57,655 nucleotides of DNA from Salinimicrobium xinjiangense DSM 19287 (GTDB lineage Bacteria > Bacteroidota > Bacteroidia > Flavobacteriales > Flavobacteriaceae), in NCBI RefSeq assembly GCF_000423585.1, contig NZ_AUIG01000029.1, forward strand, positions 1-57,655, in the 5' to 3' direction. Both the position numbers and the translations under genes were made by a program. Within the stretch, counting starts at the first letter, position 1. Every line of letters begins with the position of its first letter. The notes beneath the pieces are model-generated. The model made no database searches. It was given only the letters and a program-made list of their open reading frames with translations, and was not told where the DNA came from. This document shows, piece after piece, positions 17,878 through 26,493 of the stretch.

Positions 17878-18390
17878 GGCAGCAATAATTTCTTCAACTA
17901 TAACGGGTATCGACTTTTCATCGGTATTAACAATCACATCACTCTGACTGTAGTAAAAGCTCCTTTCAAAAAGATGTTTCCGAATAAAGTCTTCCAGGAT
18001 CTCCCGTGAACCCAAATGTTGAATCAAAGGTCTCTGCTCTCTTTCTTTAATGAGTCTTTGCGTAAGCTCAGCCAGACTGGTCTTAAGATAAATTGTAGTG
18101 GCATTTTGGGTATTTTTTATTTCCTGAAGATTTTTACCATAACAGGGAGTACCACCTCCAAGAGATAAAATAAAATTATTCTCCTGCTCCAGAAGCTCTT
18201 TTAGCACTTCGCTTTCCCTTTTGCGAAAATAAATTTCTCCTGAGTCTTCAAATATTTTAGAAATTGTTTTCATCTCCCTACGGCTTATCTCATCATCAAG
18301 GTCCAGATAATTAAGATGGGTCTGAGTCGCAAGCTCCATACCTACAGCTGTTTTTCCCGATCCCATGTAGCCGGTTAAAATTATTTTCAT
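17869..18390 (-). CDS. aroK: Shikimate kinase
   Basis: Phosphorylates shikimate at O3 in the chorismate pathway. The 173-residue protein has Walker A GYMGSGKTAVG, the shikimate-binding DLDDEI and FRKRESEVL, the Gly triad SLGGGTPCYG, and the lid Arg region KEREQRPLI. Length is normal. It is convergent with the PRTase gene and points away from the tRNA cluster. Confidence 0.94.
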   Translation of the reverse strand: MKIILTGYMGSGKTAVGMELATQTHLNYLDLDDEISRREMKTISKIFEDSGEIYFRKRESEVLKELLEQENNFILSLGGGTPCYGKNLQEIKNTQNATTIYLKTSLAELTQRLIKEREQRPLIQHLGSREILEDFIRKHLFERSFYYSQSDVIVNTDEKSIPVIVEEIIAALN

Positions 18391-18462
18391 GCCTAAAACA
18401 ATGATTATTAAAGAGTTTTACCCACTCCTTGATTTGATGAGCAAATTTAATCCATTTTGTTC

Positions 18463-18492
18463 TTGAAAAATAAATTAATGTGGGTATATTTG
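18463..18492 (+). promoter_or_regulatory. Promoter of the tRNA-Lys cluster
   Basis: TTG at 18463-18465, a 19-base spacer, and TATATTTG at 18485-18492 match the Bacteroidota consensus exactly. The first tRNA-Lys begins 30 bases after the -7 box. It is one of the best promoters in the window. Confidence 0.75.
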
Positions 18493-18522
18493 CACCCGCA
18501 TTGGCAAAAATGCAACAAGGCA

Positions 18523-18595
18523 GATCTGGTAGCTCAGCTGGTAGAGCATCTCCCTTTTAAGGAGAGGGTCCTGGGTTCGAATCCCAGCCAGATCA
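18523..18595 (+). tRNA. tRNA-Lys (anticodon TTT)
   Basis: A 73-base cloverleaf. Acceptor GATCTGG pairs with CCAGATC, discriminator A; D-arm has AGCTCAGCTGGTAGAGC; the anticodon loop CTTTTAA gives anticodon TTT; the T-arm is CTGGGTTCGAATCCCAG. CCA is not encoded. A 17-base copy of its 3' end (18656-18672) lies about 60 bases downstream. Confidence 0.95.
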
Positions 18596-18655
18596 CGAAG
18601 TGAATGGGTGGGATGAGAATCCCGATAATAATCGGGACTGAGCGAAGTCGAAGGA

Positions 18656-18672
18656 AATCCCAGCCAGATCAC
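18656..18672 (+). repeat. Duplicate of tRNA-Lys 3' end
   Basis: AATCCCAGCCAGATCAC here is identical to 18580-18596, the 3' half of the T-arm plus acceptor of the first tRNA-Lys. Between them lies a palindrome TCCCGATAATAATCGGGA-like hairpin (about 18619-18636). No tRNA body precedes the copy. Confidence 0.85.
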
Positions 18673-18693
18673 AAATTAGTTCATAAGCATATT

Positions 18694-18766
18694 GACCTGG
18701 TAGCTCAGTTGGTAGAGCATCTCCCTTTTAAGGAGAGGGTCCTGGGTTCGAGTCCCAGCCAGGTCA
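18694..18766 (+). tRNA. tRNA-Lys (anticodon TTT), second copy
   Basis: A 73-base cloverleaf almost identical to the first tRNA-Lys. Acceptor GACCTGG pairs with CCAGGTC (compensating changes relative to copy one), the anticodon loop is CTTTTAA, and the T-arm is CTGGGTTCGAGTCCCAG. The paired changes show both copies are under selection as functional tRNAs. Confidence 0.95.
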
Positions 18767-18798
18767 CAACGTACATGGATGGGACGAGTCCCGAGGGA

Positions 18799-18815
18799 AG
18801 TCCCAGCCAGGTGAC
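18799..18815 (+). repeat. Duplicate of second tRNA-Lys 3' end
   Basis: AGTCCCAGCCAGGTGAC matches 18751-18767 at 16 of 17 bases. Like the copy after the first tRNA it is specific to its own upstream gene (GGT, not GAT), so the duplication either happened twice or the copies co-evolve with their tRNA. A T-tract follows directly. Confidence 0.85.
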
Positions 18816-18930
18816 TTTTTCCGGACCACAATCTCACAACGTAGGTCTTAAATTAAGGTCTTTGGAAGATGATCATATCAAGCAGAACTTCTAAAAGGAC
18901 TTTTTACTTCCTTATTGAATTCTTAAAATT

Positions 18931-19014
18931 GCCCAGGTGCTGGAACTGGTAGACAGGCATGGTTGAGGGCCATGTGTCCATTAGGGCGTGCGGGTTCGAG
19001 TCCCGCTCTGGGCA
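18931..19014 (+). tRNA. tRNA-Leu (anticodon GAG)
   Basis: An 84-base class II tRNA. Acceptor GCCCAGG pairs with TCTGGGC (one GU pair), the anticodon stem is CATGG/CCATG with loop TTGAGGG giving GAG, a long variable arm follows, and the T-arm is GCGGGTTCGAGTCCCGC. It is followed by a T-tract. It is probably co-transcribed with the two tRNA-Lys genes. Confidence 0.93.
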
Positions 19015-19195
19015 CTTTTTTATTCTCCGGCTTAATGTTATTTGAACGAATTTTCTTCAATTCGTTAAGATTTTTAGTTTTCCGACATCTTCGCCTACAC
19101 AAAAGCTAAATTTCTGTTAATCATATTCTTAGCATCTACACGGTAAAAAATAAAGTTTATTTTTATCAAACCATTCACGCTTATTTCGGTATCAG

Positions 19196-19618
19196 ATGCA
19201 ATTTCAATTATACTCTCAGCTACTTAAACTTGATCTCTCAAATGATGATCTTCTTCAAATGTATTATGTCATTTACTATGACCTGAGACAGGAAGACCGC
19301 GAGATGGCTCAGAATGTAGCGAAGCTTATTGAAATAAGAGAAAAAACAAAACTTGAGTTAAGAAAATTACTTTTTAATATCAGAAATTCCATACAGTCGA
19401 CAAAAATTGGAACGGCAGTTCTCAATTTTCTACCTGTATTTTTAAAGCTGGATTACCTCGCACGTAACACCTTCAATAATTTAAATCTGAAAGCCTGTTA
19501 TGAAAAAGAGAAAAAAAATATTAAATTGTATTATGATACGCTATACAACCAGGATATACCATCCACGACTTTAGACGTATTATTAAAGCAAAAAAGGAAA
19601 TTAGAATCCTTACCATAA
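19196..19618 (+). CDS. Helical protein of unknown function
   Basis: I do not recognise this 140-residue product. It is almost entirely alpha-helical by composition, rich in Leu, Lys, Asn and Tyr, with no signal peptide, no cysteine motif and no membrane segment strong enough to call. The helical pattern with a Tyr-rich second helix (YYVIYYDLRQEDRE) could form a four-helix bundle. It stands alone between tRNA-Leu and two tandem terminators, so it is an independent unit. Codon use resembles the neighbours. The length and isolated, terminated context favour a real gene. Confidence 0.65.
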   Translation: MQFQLYSQLLKLDLSNDDLLQMYYVIYYDLRQEDREMAQNVAKLIEIREKTKLELRKLLFNIRNSIQSTKIGTAVLNFLPVFLKLDYLARNTFNNLNLKACYEKEKKNIKLYYDTLYNQDIPSTTLDVLLKQKRKLESLP

Positions 19619-19670
19619 TAGATGAGAGTATAGTAATTTTTACTGGGGGGCAAAAATTACTTGATAGAAT

Positions 19671-19697
19671 ACTCCGGAAATAAACCTCCGGAGTTTC
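19671..19697 (+). terminator. First of two terminators after 19196-19618 gene
   Basis: ACTCCGGA (19671-19678) pairs with TCCGGAGT (19687-19694) over AATAAACC, followed by a short T stretch. Confidence 0.65.
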
Positions 19698-19712
19698 TCA
19701 TCTACTTTTAAG

Positions 19713-19744
19713 AAAAGCTGTCGTAAAAGACGGCTTTTTTTATT
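19713..19744 (+). terminator. Second tandem terminator
   Basis: AAAAGCTGTC (19713-19722) pairs with GACGGCTTTT (19729-19738, one GU pair) over GTAAAA and continues into a long T-tract. With the hairpin 15 bases upstream it forms a double stop. Confidence 0.8.
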
Positions 19745-19849
19745 TAATTATTATGTTGCGCCATAGTTTTACAGAAACTCTTAAAGCGTCTTCCGCAAAA
19801 TATGCACCCCTGGCTTTCAATCTCCATATAAATTCTATTACGAAAAACA

Positions 19850-19874
19850 AAAACTCCCGCAGAACGGGAGTTTT
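19850..19874 (-). terminator. Terminator after aconitase
   Basis: AAAACTCCCG pairs with CGGGAGTTTT over CAGAA; on the minus strand it follows the aconitase stop and runs into TTTGTTTTTCG. Confidence 0.8.
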
Positions 19875-19898
19875 GACTTTAGAAATGGCAGCCGGTTA

Positions 19899-22169
19899 TT
19901 AGGCTGCACCATTTTGCTTCTTGATAAGATTCAATGCAGAACCTTCTTTATACCACTCAATTTGTGGCTGATTGTATGTATGATTGGCTTTGATAACATC
20001 TTTGGTACCATCAGCGTGTACAATTTCAACTGTCAGCTGCCTGTCTGGCGCAAAATTCTCAAGGTCGATGAAGTTAAAAGTGTCATCTTCCTGGATGAGA
20101 TCATAGTCACTTTCATTAGCAAAGGTGATTCCCAACATCCCCTGTTTTTTCAGGTTTGTTTCATGGATCCTTGCAAAAGATTTGACAAGCACGACTTTCA
20201 CTCCCAAATGTCTTGGCTCCATCGCAGCATGCTCTCTTGAAGATCCTTCACCATAGTTATGGTCTCCAACTACAACTGTTGGGATTCCTGCAGCCTTATA
20301 TTTACGCTGAGTAGCAGGTACACCATCGTAATCTCCGGTGATCTGATTCTTCACAAAGTTGGTCTTCATATTGAAAGCATTGACCGCTCCAATTAAACAG
20401 TTGTTGGATATATTGTCCAGGTGCCCTCTAAAACGCAACCATGGCCCTGCCATAGAAATATGATCTGTAGTACATTTTCCATGAGCTTTGATAAGCAGCT
20501 TTGCACCCATAAGATTTTTACCGTCCCATGGTTCAAATGGTTCCAGTAGCTGAAGTCTTTCGGAATTCGGATTTACTTTCACCTCAACAGAAGACCCATC
20601 TTCGGTAGGAGCAAGATATCCCGGATCTTCAACATCAAAACCTTTTGGTGGTAATTCAAGACCTGTAGGCTCATCAAGCTTTACATATTCCCCGTCTTCA
20701 TTTAAAAGTGTATCTGTAGTAGGGTCAAAATCCAGTCTACCTGCAATTGCAATTGCAGCCACCATTTCCGGTGAACCTACAAAGGCGTGAGTATTTGGAT
20801 TTCCATCTGCTCTTTTAGAGAAGTTCCGGTTAAAAGAATGTACAATGGTGTTTTTCTCTTCTCCTTTACGGTCACTTCTGTCCCATTGTCCAATACATGG
20901 ACCACAGGCATTTGTAAAGATCGTTGCGTCAAGATCCTCAAAGATCTGAAGTAAACCATCTCTTTCTGCAGTAAATCGTATAGTTTCAGATCCCGGATTA
21001 ATACCAAAATCAGATTTTGCCTTTACTTTTTTGTCTACTGCCTGCTTTGCAATAGAAGCCGCACGGGTTAGATCTTCATAAGAAGAGTTGGTACAGGAGC
21101 CTATCAGCCCCCAGTCTACGTTTACAGGCCAATCATTTTTTCTTGCCTTCTCTCCCATTTCTGAAATAGGCGTAGCAAGATCTGGAGTAAAAGGTCCGTT
21201 AAGATGTGGCTTTAGTTCAGAAAGATTGATCTCTATTACCTGGTCAAAATATTTTTCGGGGTTTGCATAAACTTCAGCATCTCCGGTCAAATGTTCTTTA
21301 ACTTCATTCGCAGCATCTGCCACATCTGCTCTATTTGTAGCCCGAAGGTAACGGGCCATAGACTCATCATATCCAAAAGTTGAAGTGGTTGCACCTACTT
21401 CAGCTCCCATATTACATATGGTACCTTTACCTGTAGCCGACATAGATTCGGCTCCTTCCCCAAAATATTCAATAATAGCACCGGTTCCACCTTTTACAGT
21501 AAGGATTCCCGCCACTTTTAGGATTACATCTTTTGGAGCAGTCCATCCCGAAAGTTTTCCGGTAAGCTTCACTCCTATCAGTTTAGGAAACTTAAGTTCC
21601 CAGGCCATTCCAGCCATAACATCAACAGCATCTGCACCACCAACACCAATGGCAACCATTCCTAGTCCACCGGCATTCACCGTGTGAGAATCGGTACCAA
21701 TCATCATCCCCCCGGGGAATGCATAATTTTCAAGAACCACCTGGTGAATAATTCCCGCACCCGGTTTCCAAAATCCAATCCCGTATTTATTGGAAACAGA
21801 TTCCAGGAAGTCAAAAACTTCGTCACTGGATTTTTTTGCGCTTGGAAGGTCAAACTGGGCTCCAAGTTTTGCCTGAATAAGGTGATCACAATGTACAGTG
21901 GTAGGAACTGCAACAGTTTTCTTTCCGGCCTGCATGAATTGCAGCAAAGCCATTTGTGCAGTAGCATCCTGGCAGGCAATCCTGTCTGGCGCAAACTCCA
22001 CATAATCTTTTCCTCTTGTAAATTCCTTTGTTGGTTGTCCTTCCCAAAGATGAGAATAAAGAATTTTTTCTGAAAGAGTTAAAGGTTTACCGGCAATTTG
22101 ACGGGCAGCATTTACACGCTCACCAATCTGGCTGTAAACCTTCTTGATCATATCAATATCGTATGCCAT
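19899..22169 (-). CDS. Aconitate hydratase
   Basis: Isomerises citrate to isocitrate in the TCA cycle using a [4Fe-4S] cluster. The 756-residue protein has VHCDHL near residue 98, [19 protein letters not shown], the cluster Cys of [14 protein letters not shown] and of [14 protein letters not shown], and the swivel domain with [22 protein letters not shown]. The length and sequence type are those of the mitochondrial-like aconitase common in Bacteroidota, not the longer AcnA/IRP form. A -7-like TAATTTTG lies on the minus strand at 22203-22210. No other TCA gene is adjacent. Confidence 0.95.
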   Translation of the reverse strand: MAYDIDMIKKVYSQIGERVNAARQIAGKPLTLSEKILYSHLWEGQPTKEFTRGKDYVEFAPDRIACQDATAQMALLQFMQAGKKTVAVPTTVHCDHLIQAKLGAQFDLPSAKKSSDEVFDFLESVSNKYGIGFWKPGAGIIHQVVLENYAFPGGMMIGTDSHTVNAGGLGMVAIGVGGADAVDVMAGMAWELKFPKLIGVKLTGKLSGWTAPKDVILKVAGILTVKGGTGAIIEYFGEGAESMSATGKGTICNMGAEVGATTSTFGYDESMARYLRATNRADVADAANEVKEHLTGDAEVYANPEKYFDQVIEINLSELKPHLNGPFTPDLATPISEMGEKARKNDWPVNVDWGLIGSCTNSSYEDLTRAASIAKQAVDKKVKAKSDFGINPGSETIRFTAERDGLLQIFEDLDATIFTNACGPCIGQWDRSDRKGEEKNTIVHSFNRNFSKRADGNPNTHAFVGSPEMVAAIAIAGRLDFDPTTDTLLNEDGEYVKLDEPTGLELPPKGFDVEDPGYLAPTEDGSSVEVKVNPNSERLQLLEPFEPWDGKNLMGAKLLIKAHGKCTTDHISMAGPWLRFRGHLDNISNNCLIGAVNAFNMKTNFVKNQITGDYDGVPATQRKYKAAGIPTVVVGDHNYGEGSSREHAAMEPRHLGVKVVLVKSFARIHETNLKKQGMLGITFANESDYDLIQEDDTFNFIDLENFAPDRQLTVEIVHADGTKDVIKANHTYNQPQIEWYKEGSALNLIKKQNGAA

Positions 22170-22360
22170 TTTGTTTGAGTTTTATTACGTTCTGAAGTGT
22201 TGCAAAATTACTAAATCCTGCCGGATTTAAAAAATTATAACCAAAGCTGAATTTTAACTGAAGATAATTTAATGATTCCTTAAAAATTCATAGGAAAAAT
22301 TAAGCACTTGGCATAAAAATAAGATTAGAATAAGAAATTGGTAAATCCCGTCAATCACCG

Positions 22361-22669
22361 TTAATCCCGGTTGAACGAATTTGATTTAATGTGCAGCAGC
22401 TTTTTGCGCTGAAAGAGATAAACAGCAGGTGCAAGATAGGGCATCACTAACATAGAGATCAACCAAAAACTCTTATTGTAGATTTTCGAATTGATCATGT
22501 CCAGCAATAGGAACAACCAAAAACCGAATAGTACCAGGAAACTCATTATAGCTATAAATGTCAGGCTCTGAAGATCGAGAAGATTTCCCTTCGACCGTAT
22601 CCATAGGAACTGGCAGGCGAAAAAAAGTACCGACACGGGAATTTTAAACCGAATTAAAAACCTGATCAT
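22361..22669 (-). CDS. Small membrane protein (PLDc_N-like)
   Basis: A 102-residue protein with three predicted transmembrane segments (about 10-25, 35-57 and 69-87) and basic ends. The pattern LLLDMINSKIYNKSFWLISMLVMPYL..YLFQRKK resembles the two-helix PLDc_N domain found in small membrane proteins and in cardiolipin synthase N-termini. No enzymatic domain follows, so it stands alone. Function unknown. It sits between the aconitase gene and the MoxR operon without close coupling to either. Confidence 0.6.
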   Translation of the reverse strand: MIRFLIRFKIPVSVLFFACQFLWIRSKGNLLDLQSLTFIAIMSFLVLFGFWLFLLLDMINSKIYNKSFWLISMLVMPYLAPAVYLFQRKKLLHIKSNSFNRD

Positions 22670-22777
22670 GAAATAAATATATAAAAAAGAATTAAATAGT
22701 GGCAGAGGCCAGTGATCAGTAATCTGTGATCAGGGAAAATCTTAAACTTTAAACCTGAACCTTAAACCCTTTAACCT

Positions 22778-23731
22778 TTAAAACAGGCTTTTGATAATCT
22801 CTTCTTCTGTAATTCCTTCGGCTTCGGCCTTGTAGTTCTTGATCACCCTGTGTCTTAAAATGCCGTAAGCTACTGCCTGTACGTCTTCTATATCGGGAGA
22901 GAATTTGCCGTGAACCGCAGCGTTCGCTTTAGCTCCTAAAATGAGATTTTGAGATGCTCTTGGTCCTGCTCCCCAGTCAACATATTCTTTAACAAGGGCT
23001 GTCGCACGATCTCCTGCCGGACGGGTTTTTCCAACAAGATCTACTGCATATTCCACTACATTATCGGCAACAGGGATGCGCCTGATCAAATGCTGGAATT
23101 CCACAATCTCTGAAGCTGAAAATAGAGGATTGATCTCTACAACCTCATCTGAAGTTGTACTCTTAACCACCTGGATCTCTTCTTCAAAAGAAGGATATTC
23201 CAGTAAAATGGCAAACATAAACCTGTCCAGCTGGGCTTCAGGTAAGGGATAGGTTCCCTCCTGCTCTATGGGATTCTGGGTTGCAAGCACAAAATAAGGA
23301 AGGTCAAGCTTATAATGTTGCCCGGCAACTGTAACAGCTCTCTCCTGCATGGCTTCAAGCAATGCTGCCTGGGTTTTTGGAGGAGTACGGTTGATCTCAT
23401 CTGCAAGAATGATATTTCCAAAAACCGGCCCCTTTATAAATTTAAAATGCCGGTTCTCATCCAGGATCTCAGATCCCAGGATGTCACTCGGCATCAAATC
23501 TGGTGTAAATTGTATTCTTTTAAAATTCAGTCCCAAAGCCTGGGCAATGGTATTCACCATTAAGGTCTTTGCCAGGCCGGGCACTCCAATGAGCAACGAA
23601 TGCCCTCCGGAAAAAACAGATAAAAGAATTTGATCAACAACTTCCTGCTGCCCAACAATTCTTTTGGCAATTTCCTGCCTTAGCTGTTGGTGCTTGTTAA
23701 CCAGATTTTTTACCGCCTCTACGTCCGACAT
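22778..23731 (-). CDS. MoxR-family AAA ATPase
   Basis: A 317-residue AAA+ ATPase of the MoxR group, which act as chaperones in assembly of metal-containing or secreted complexes. Walker A is GVPGLAKT (about 57-64), Walker B LADEINRTPPKTQAALLEAMQE, sensor 1 ATQNPIEQEGTYPLPEAQLDRF, and the C-terminal lid ends KAEAEGITEEEIIKSLF. Usually a DUF58 and von Willebrand protein (Bat cluster) follows; here none is visible. Instead it is the last gene of an operon with two SurA/PpiC-type isomerases, 13 bases after the upstream gene. Confidence 0.93.
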   Translation of the reverse strand: MSDVEAVKNLVNKHQQLRQEIAKRIVGQQEVVDQILLSVFSGGHSLLIGVPGLAKTLMVNTIAQALGLNFKRIQFTPDLMPSDILGSEILDENRHFKFIKGPVFGNIILADEINRTPPKTQAALLEAMQERAVTVAGQHYKLDLPYFVLATQNPIEQEGTYPLPEAQLDRFMFAILLEYPSFEEEIQVVKSTTSDEVVEINPLFSASEIVEFQHLIRRIPVADNVVEYAVDLVGKTRPAGDRATALVKEYVDWGAGPRASQNLILGAKANAAVHGKFSPDIEDVQAVAYGILRHRVIKNYKAEAEGITEEEIIKSLF

Positions 23732-23744
23732 ATTTTGCTAAAAA

Positions 23745-25181
23745 TTATTTCTTCAACCAGTCACTGGAATAATCACAATCTCTGTAGTTTCCGTTTACCT
23801 TTACGTAAGTTTCCTTGATCTTCTCCTTCTGCCATTTTTCAATAGCCTCCAGTTGCTTATCGCGAAGAGCAAGTTCCTTGATCTTGTTGTAGTCCTGGGC
23901 GTAATCGGCCTTATGTTCAGGATATCTGTTGGTAACGGTTATGATCTTATAGAAAGGTCTTCCGGTATTGTCCTGGTCTGTAAGAATATTTGAAACCTTC
24001 CCTTTCTCAAGATTTACCACCTGCTCATATAATAAGGGATCAATTTTGGTCAGCTCAAAACGGGTGTCTCCGGTAGTAGGATTGATCAGTTTTCCGCCGC
24101 TCTCACGTGTCTCCTTTTCATCTGAAACTTCTTTCGCTGCTTCAGAAAAGCTTATTTCATTGTTATTGATCCTCTCTCTTACATTCTGGATCTTGTTAAA
24201 AGCTTTTTGTTTGGTAGCTTCAGTAACATCAGGGATTAAAAGAATATGACGCACATCAACCTGCTGTCCGCGAATCTTGTCAACAGTAAGGATGTGATAA
24301 CCAAATTCTGTCTGGAATGGCTTACTTACCTCTCCTTCCTGAAGAGAAAATGCGGCATCTTTAAATTCTTTCACAAATGGATCCTGACGGCTAAGGGAAA
24401 TCTTTCCTCCGGAAGATCTTGATCCCGGATCCTGGGAATAAAGCACTGCCTTGGTCGCAAAGCTTGCTCCGTTCTCAAGAACATCTGCTCTCATTTCATT
24501 AAGCCTGTCAATAAGCTTCTGTCTCTCTTCCTGCGTAATTTCAGGTTTTACTACGATCTGGGCAATCTCCACCTCATCTCCAAAAACAGGACGCTCATCT
24601 TCGGGGATATCAGCAAAAAAAGCTCTCACCTCTTCGGGCGTAATTTCTACGGCTTCAACGATCTTTCGTTGCATTTCAGAAGCCAGCCTGTTTTGTTTGT
24701 TGATCTCAAAAAGCTCAGCTCTAAATTCCGCTTCACTATCTTTCTTATAGAATTCAAGCACCTTTTCAAGGGAACCCACCTGCTGCGTCATATAGGCCAG
24801 CTGCTGGTCGATATTTGCATTGATCTCTGCATCTGAAACCATAATACTATCCTGGATTGCATGATGCGCATAGAGTTTGTTCTCCATCAACCTGCCTGCA
24901 AGATTACAATTGTTCACATCCTTTGTAGATACTCCCTGGCTTTGAAGTTCGATATACATTTTATCGATATCACTTTCAAGCACAACGTAATCTCCCACAA
25001 CGGCAGCAACCCCGTCTACCTTGAACCGACCGGAATTATTTGCCGTTTTGGCCTGAATTTCAGATTCTATTCCTATGGCAGTACTGTCAGTAACAACAAC
25101 CTCCTGAGCCTGCAATGTACCGGCGGCAAGAATAAGGATCAGCAATGCAGCCGAATTAATTATAGATTTTAAATTTGTCAT
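23745..25181 (-). CDS. SurA-like peptidyl-prolyl isomerase
   Basis: Periplasmic chaperone and parvulin isomerase that helps outer-membrane proteins fold. I place the start at the ATG at 25181 (MTNLKSIINSAALLIL), which puts a signal peptide right at the front; the frame reaches 25193. The protein (478 residues) has a SurA N-domain (VDGVAAVVGDYVVLESDIDK, about 52-71), then two rotamase regions (EIAQIVVKPEITQEE and VDVRHILLIPDV), with GYHILTVDKIRG between. It overlaps the upstream PpiC-like gene and is 13 bases from moxR. Confidence 0.9.
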   Translation of the reverse strand: MTNLKSIINSAALLILILAAGTLQAQEVVVTDSTAIGIESEIQAKTANNSGRFKVDGVAAVVGDYVVLESDIDKMYIELQSQGVSTKDVNNCNLAGRLMENKLYAHHAIQDSIMVSDAEINANIDQQLAYMTQQVGSLEKVLEFYKKDSEAEFRAELFEINKQNRLASEMQRKIVEAVEITPEEVRAFFADIPEDERPVFGDEVEIAQIVVKPEITQEERQKLIDRLNEMRADVLENGASFATKAVLYSQDPGSRSSGGKISLSRQDPFVKEFKDAAFSLQEGEVSKPFQTEFGYHILTVDKIRGQQVDVRHILLIPDVTEATKQKAFNKIQNVRERINNNEISFSEAAKEVSDEKETRESGGKLINPTTGDTRFELTKIDPLLYEQVVNLEKGKVSNILTDQDNTGRPFYKIITVTNRYPEHKADYAQDYNKIKELALRDKQLEAIEKWQKEKIKETYVKVNGNYRDCDYSSDWLKK

Positions 25182-26016
25182 TTCTAATTGCATCTTGTGT
25201 AATGTCTTTTTCTAATTTTTTTATAAGCTCCAGTTTTCTCTTATTTAGCAGGATCTGTTTTATGCTTGGCAAAGAGTATTCCAATGGTGCCTGTTCATTG
25301 CGTAATTTAACATCTTCAACAGAAATCAAATATACTCCTAATGAATCTTCAAGCTGCATAAAATTCTTGTTTTTTAGAAATTCCGGATTGTCCTGGGGGG
25401 TTAACGGGCGTATTTTATCATAGACCTGCTTGGTTTTTACCCATACGGAATCATTCAACGAATAAGAATTAAAATGAATAGCCATGTCCAGCAAAGCCTG
25501 CTTATCTTCATCATTAAACCGGCGGAAGCGGGTTTTGATATCCTCAAAATCCTTGTTATCCTTGGTTATATTTATGTAGCGTAACTTTACCAGGTTTTCA
25601 TTCAGGATAAAATTTTCTCCATTTTCTTCATAATAAGTTTCGGCAGCAGCCCTGCTGATTGAAGTATCCAGTTCCCTGGCAACAATAGCATCAGTATAAG
25701 CTTTGGCGTAAAGCTCATTTTTATAATTCTGCACCAACCGGTCAAATTCCGCCTGTTGTTCTTCAGTAAGATTGATCCTGGCCCTGTCCAGCAGGAGTTT
25801 CTGGGTAGCCCAGCGGGTGATATAATTATTTACCAGGAGCGTACTGTCTTCGGGGGAAGTATTATCGGAAATGAGGTTGGCAATATCCTCCTTGTATAGA
25901 TAGGAGTCATTAACCCTCGCAATCACATCCTTTTCTGCCGGTTTATTGAGGAAATTGCAACCTGTCAAAAACAATAACAGAAGCAATAAACCCGCGATTC
26001 CTTTAATTTTAATCAA
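25156..26016 (-). CDS. SurA/PpiC-like chaperone lipoprotein
   Basis: A lipoprotein with a leucine-rich signal and lipobox LTGC, followed by a helical SurA-like N-domain (KDVIARVNDSYLYKEDIANL). The parvulin domain is not clear, so it is probably a chaperone rather than an active isomerase. The frame stays open to a TTG at 26070, but that TTG is the -33 box of a canonical promoter whose -7 box is at 26041-26048. I therefore use the TTG at 26016, giving LIKIKGIAGLLLLLLFLTGC and 286 residues. It is the first gene of the operon with the SurA-like and MoxR genes, overlapping the next by about 26 bases. Confidence 0.82.
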   Translation of the reverse strand: MIKIKGIAGLLLLLLFLTGCNFLNKPAEKDVIARVNDSYLYKEDIANLISDNTSPEDSTLLVNNYITRWATQKLLLDRARINLTEEQQAEFDRLVQNYKNELYAKAYTDAIVARELDTSISRAAAETYYEENGENFILNENLVKLRYINITKDNKDFEDIKTRFRRFNDEDKQALLDMAIHFNSYSLNDSVWVKTKQVYDKIRPLTPQDNPEFLKNKNFMQLEDSLGVYLISVEDVKLRNEQAPLEYSLPSIKQILLNKRKLELIKKLEKDITQDAIRNDKFKIYN

Positions 26017-26040
26017 TTTGCAAAAAATATTATGAATTGG

Positions 26041-26070
26041 CAAAAATAACAAATCTGCCACGTTAACCAA
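26041..26070 (-). promoter_or_regulatory. Promoter of PpiC/SurA/MoxR operon
   Basis: On the minus strand TTG (26070-26068), a 19-base spacer and TATTTTTG (26048-26041) match the Bacteroidota consensus exactly. The spacing makes the TTG codon at 26070 a -33 element, not a start codon. Confidence 0.7.
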
Positions 26071-26174
26071 CCTTCAAATTAAACGATTGAGAATCAAAAA
26101 AAGTATATTTTTGAAGATCTCCAAAAATCTCATTTTTTAATCTCTTTTTCCCAATAAGAATTATATATATAATT

Positions 26175-26423
26175 ATGTCTGAAGAAAGAAAGCTGAAACT
26201 CATCTGGGATTTTAGAGGTCCCGATGCCGAAATTACTGCACGGCACCACGCTGTACACCTCAAGGAATACAGGAACTCACATAAGCTCCAGATGGACATA
26301 ACCGGCTCAGAAAAACAATCAGAAGCTCATGCAATTGCATATTTAGTGGTAACCGAAAAAGAAATGCCCGCAGTAAGAGATGCCCTGAAGCCACATCGAG
26401 GTCAACTATTTCAGGGCGAATAA
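26175..26423 (+). CDS. Conserved small protein of unknown function
   Basis: An 82-residue soluble protein without signal peptide. Notable is the His-rich stretch TARHHAVHLKEY (about 22-33) and the mixed alpha/beta pattern (KLKLIWDFRGPDAEITA...AIAYLVVTEKEMPAVRDALKPH). I recall similar short proteins next to periplasmic chaperone genes in flavobacteria, with no known function; this memory is not verified. It reads away from the PpiC operon and toward the OmpH gene, 70 bases apart. Confidence 0.65.
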   Translation: MSEERKLKLIWDFRGPDAEITARHHAVHLKEYRNSHKLQMDITGSEKQSEAHAIAYLVVTEKEMPAVRDALKPHRGQLFQGE

Positions 26424-26493
26424 TTAAATATTAGTCTTAAAATCTTCATAAATAGCTCTGCTCTTTTATATTTGTGAAAATTATATATAGATC

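Noticed and set aside
18523-18766. Second tRNA-Lys as pseudogene
   Set aside because: Its acceptor differs from the first copy by a compensated pair (A-T to C-G), and all arms fold fully, so it looks functional.
26017-26070. Longer N-terminus for the PpiC-like lipoprotein
   Set aside because: The TTG at 26070 is the -33 box of an exact promoter and the -7 box lies inside the extra codons.
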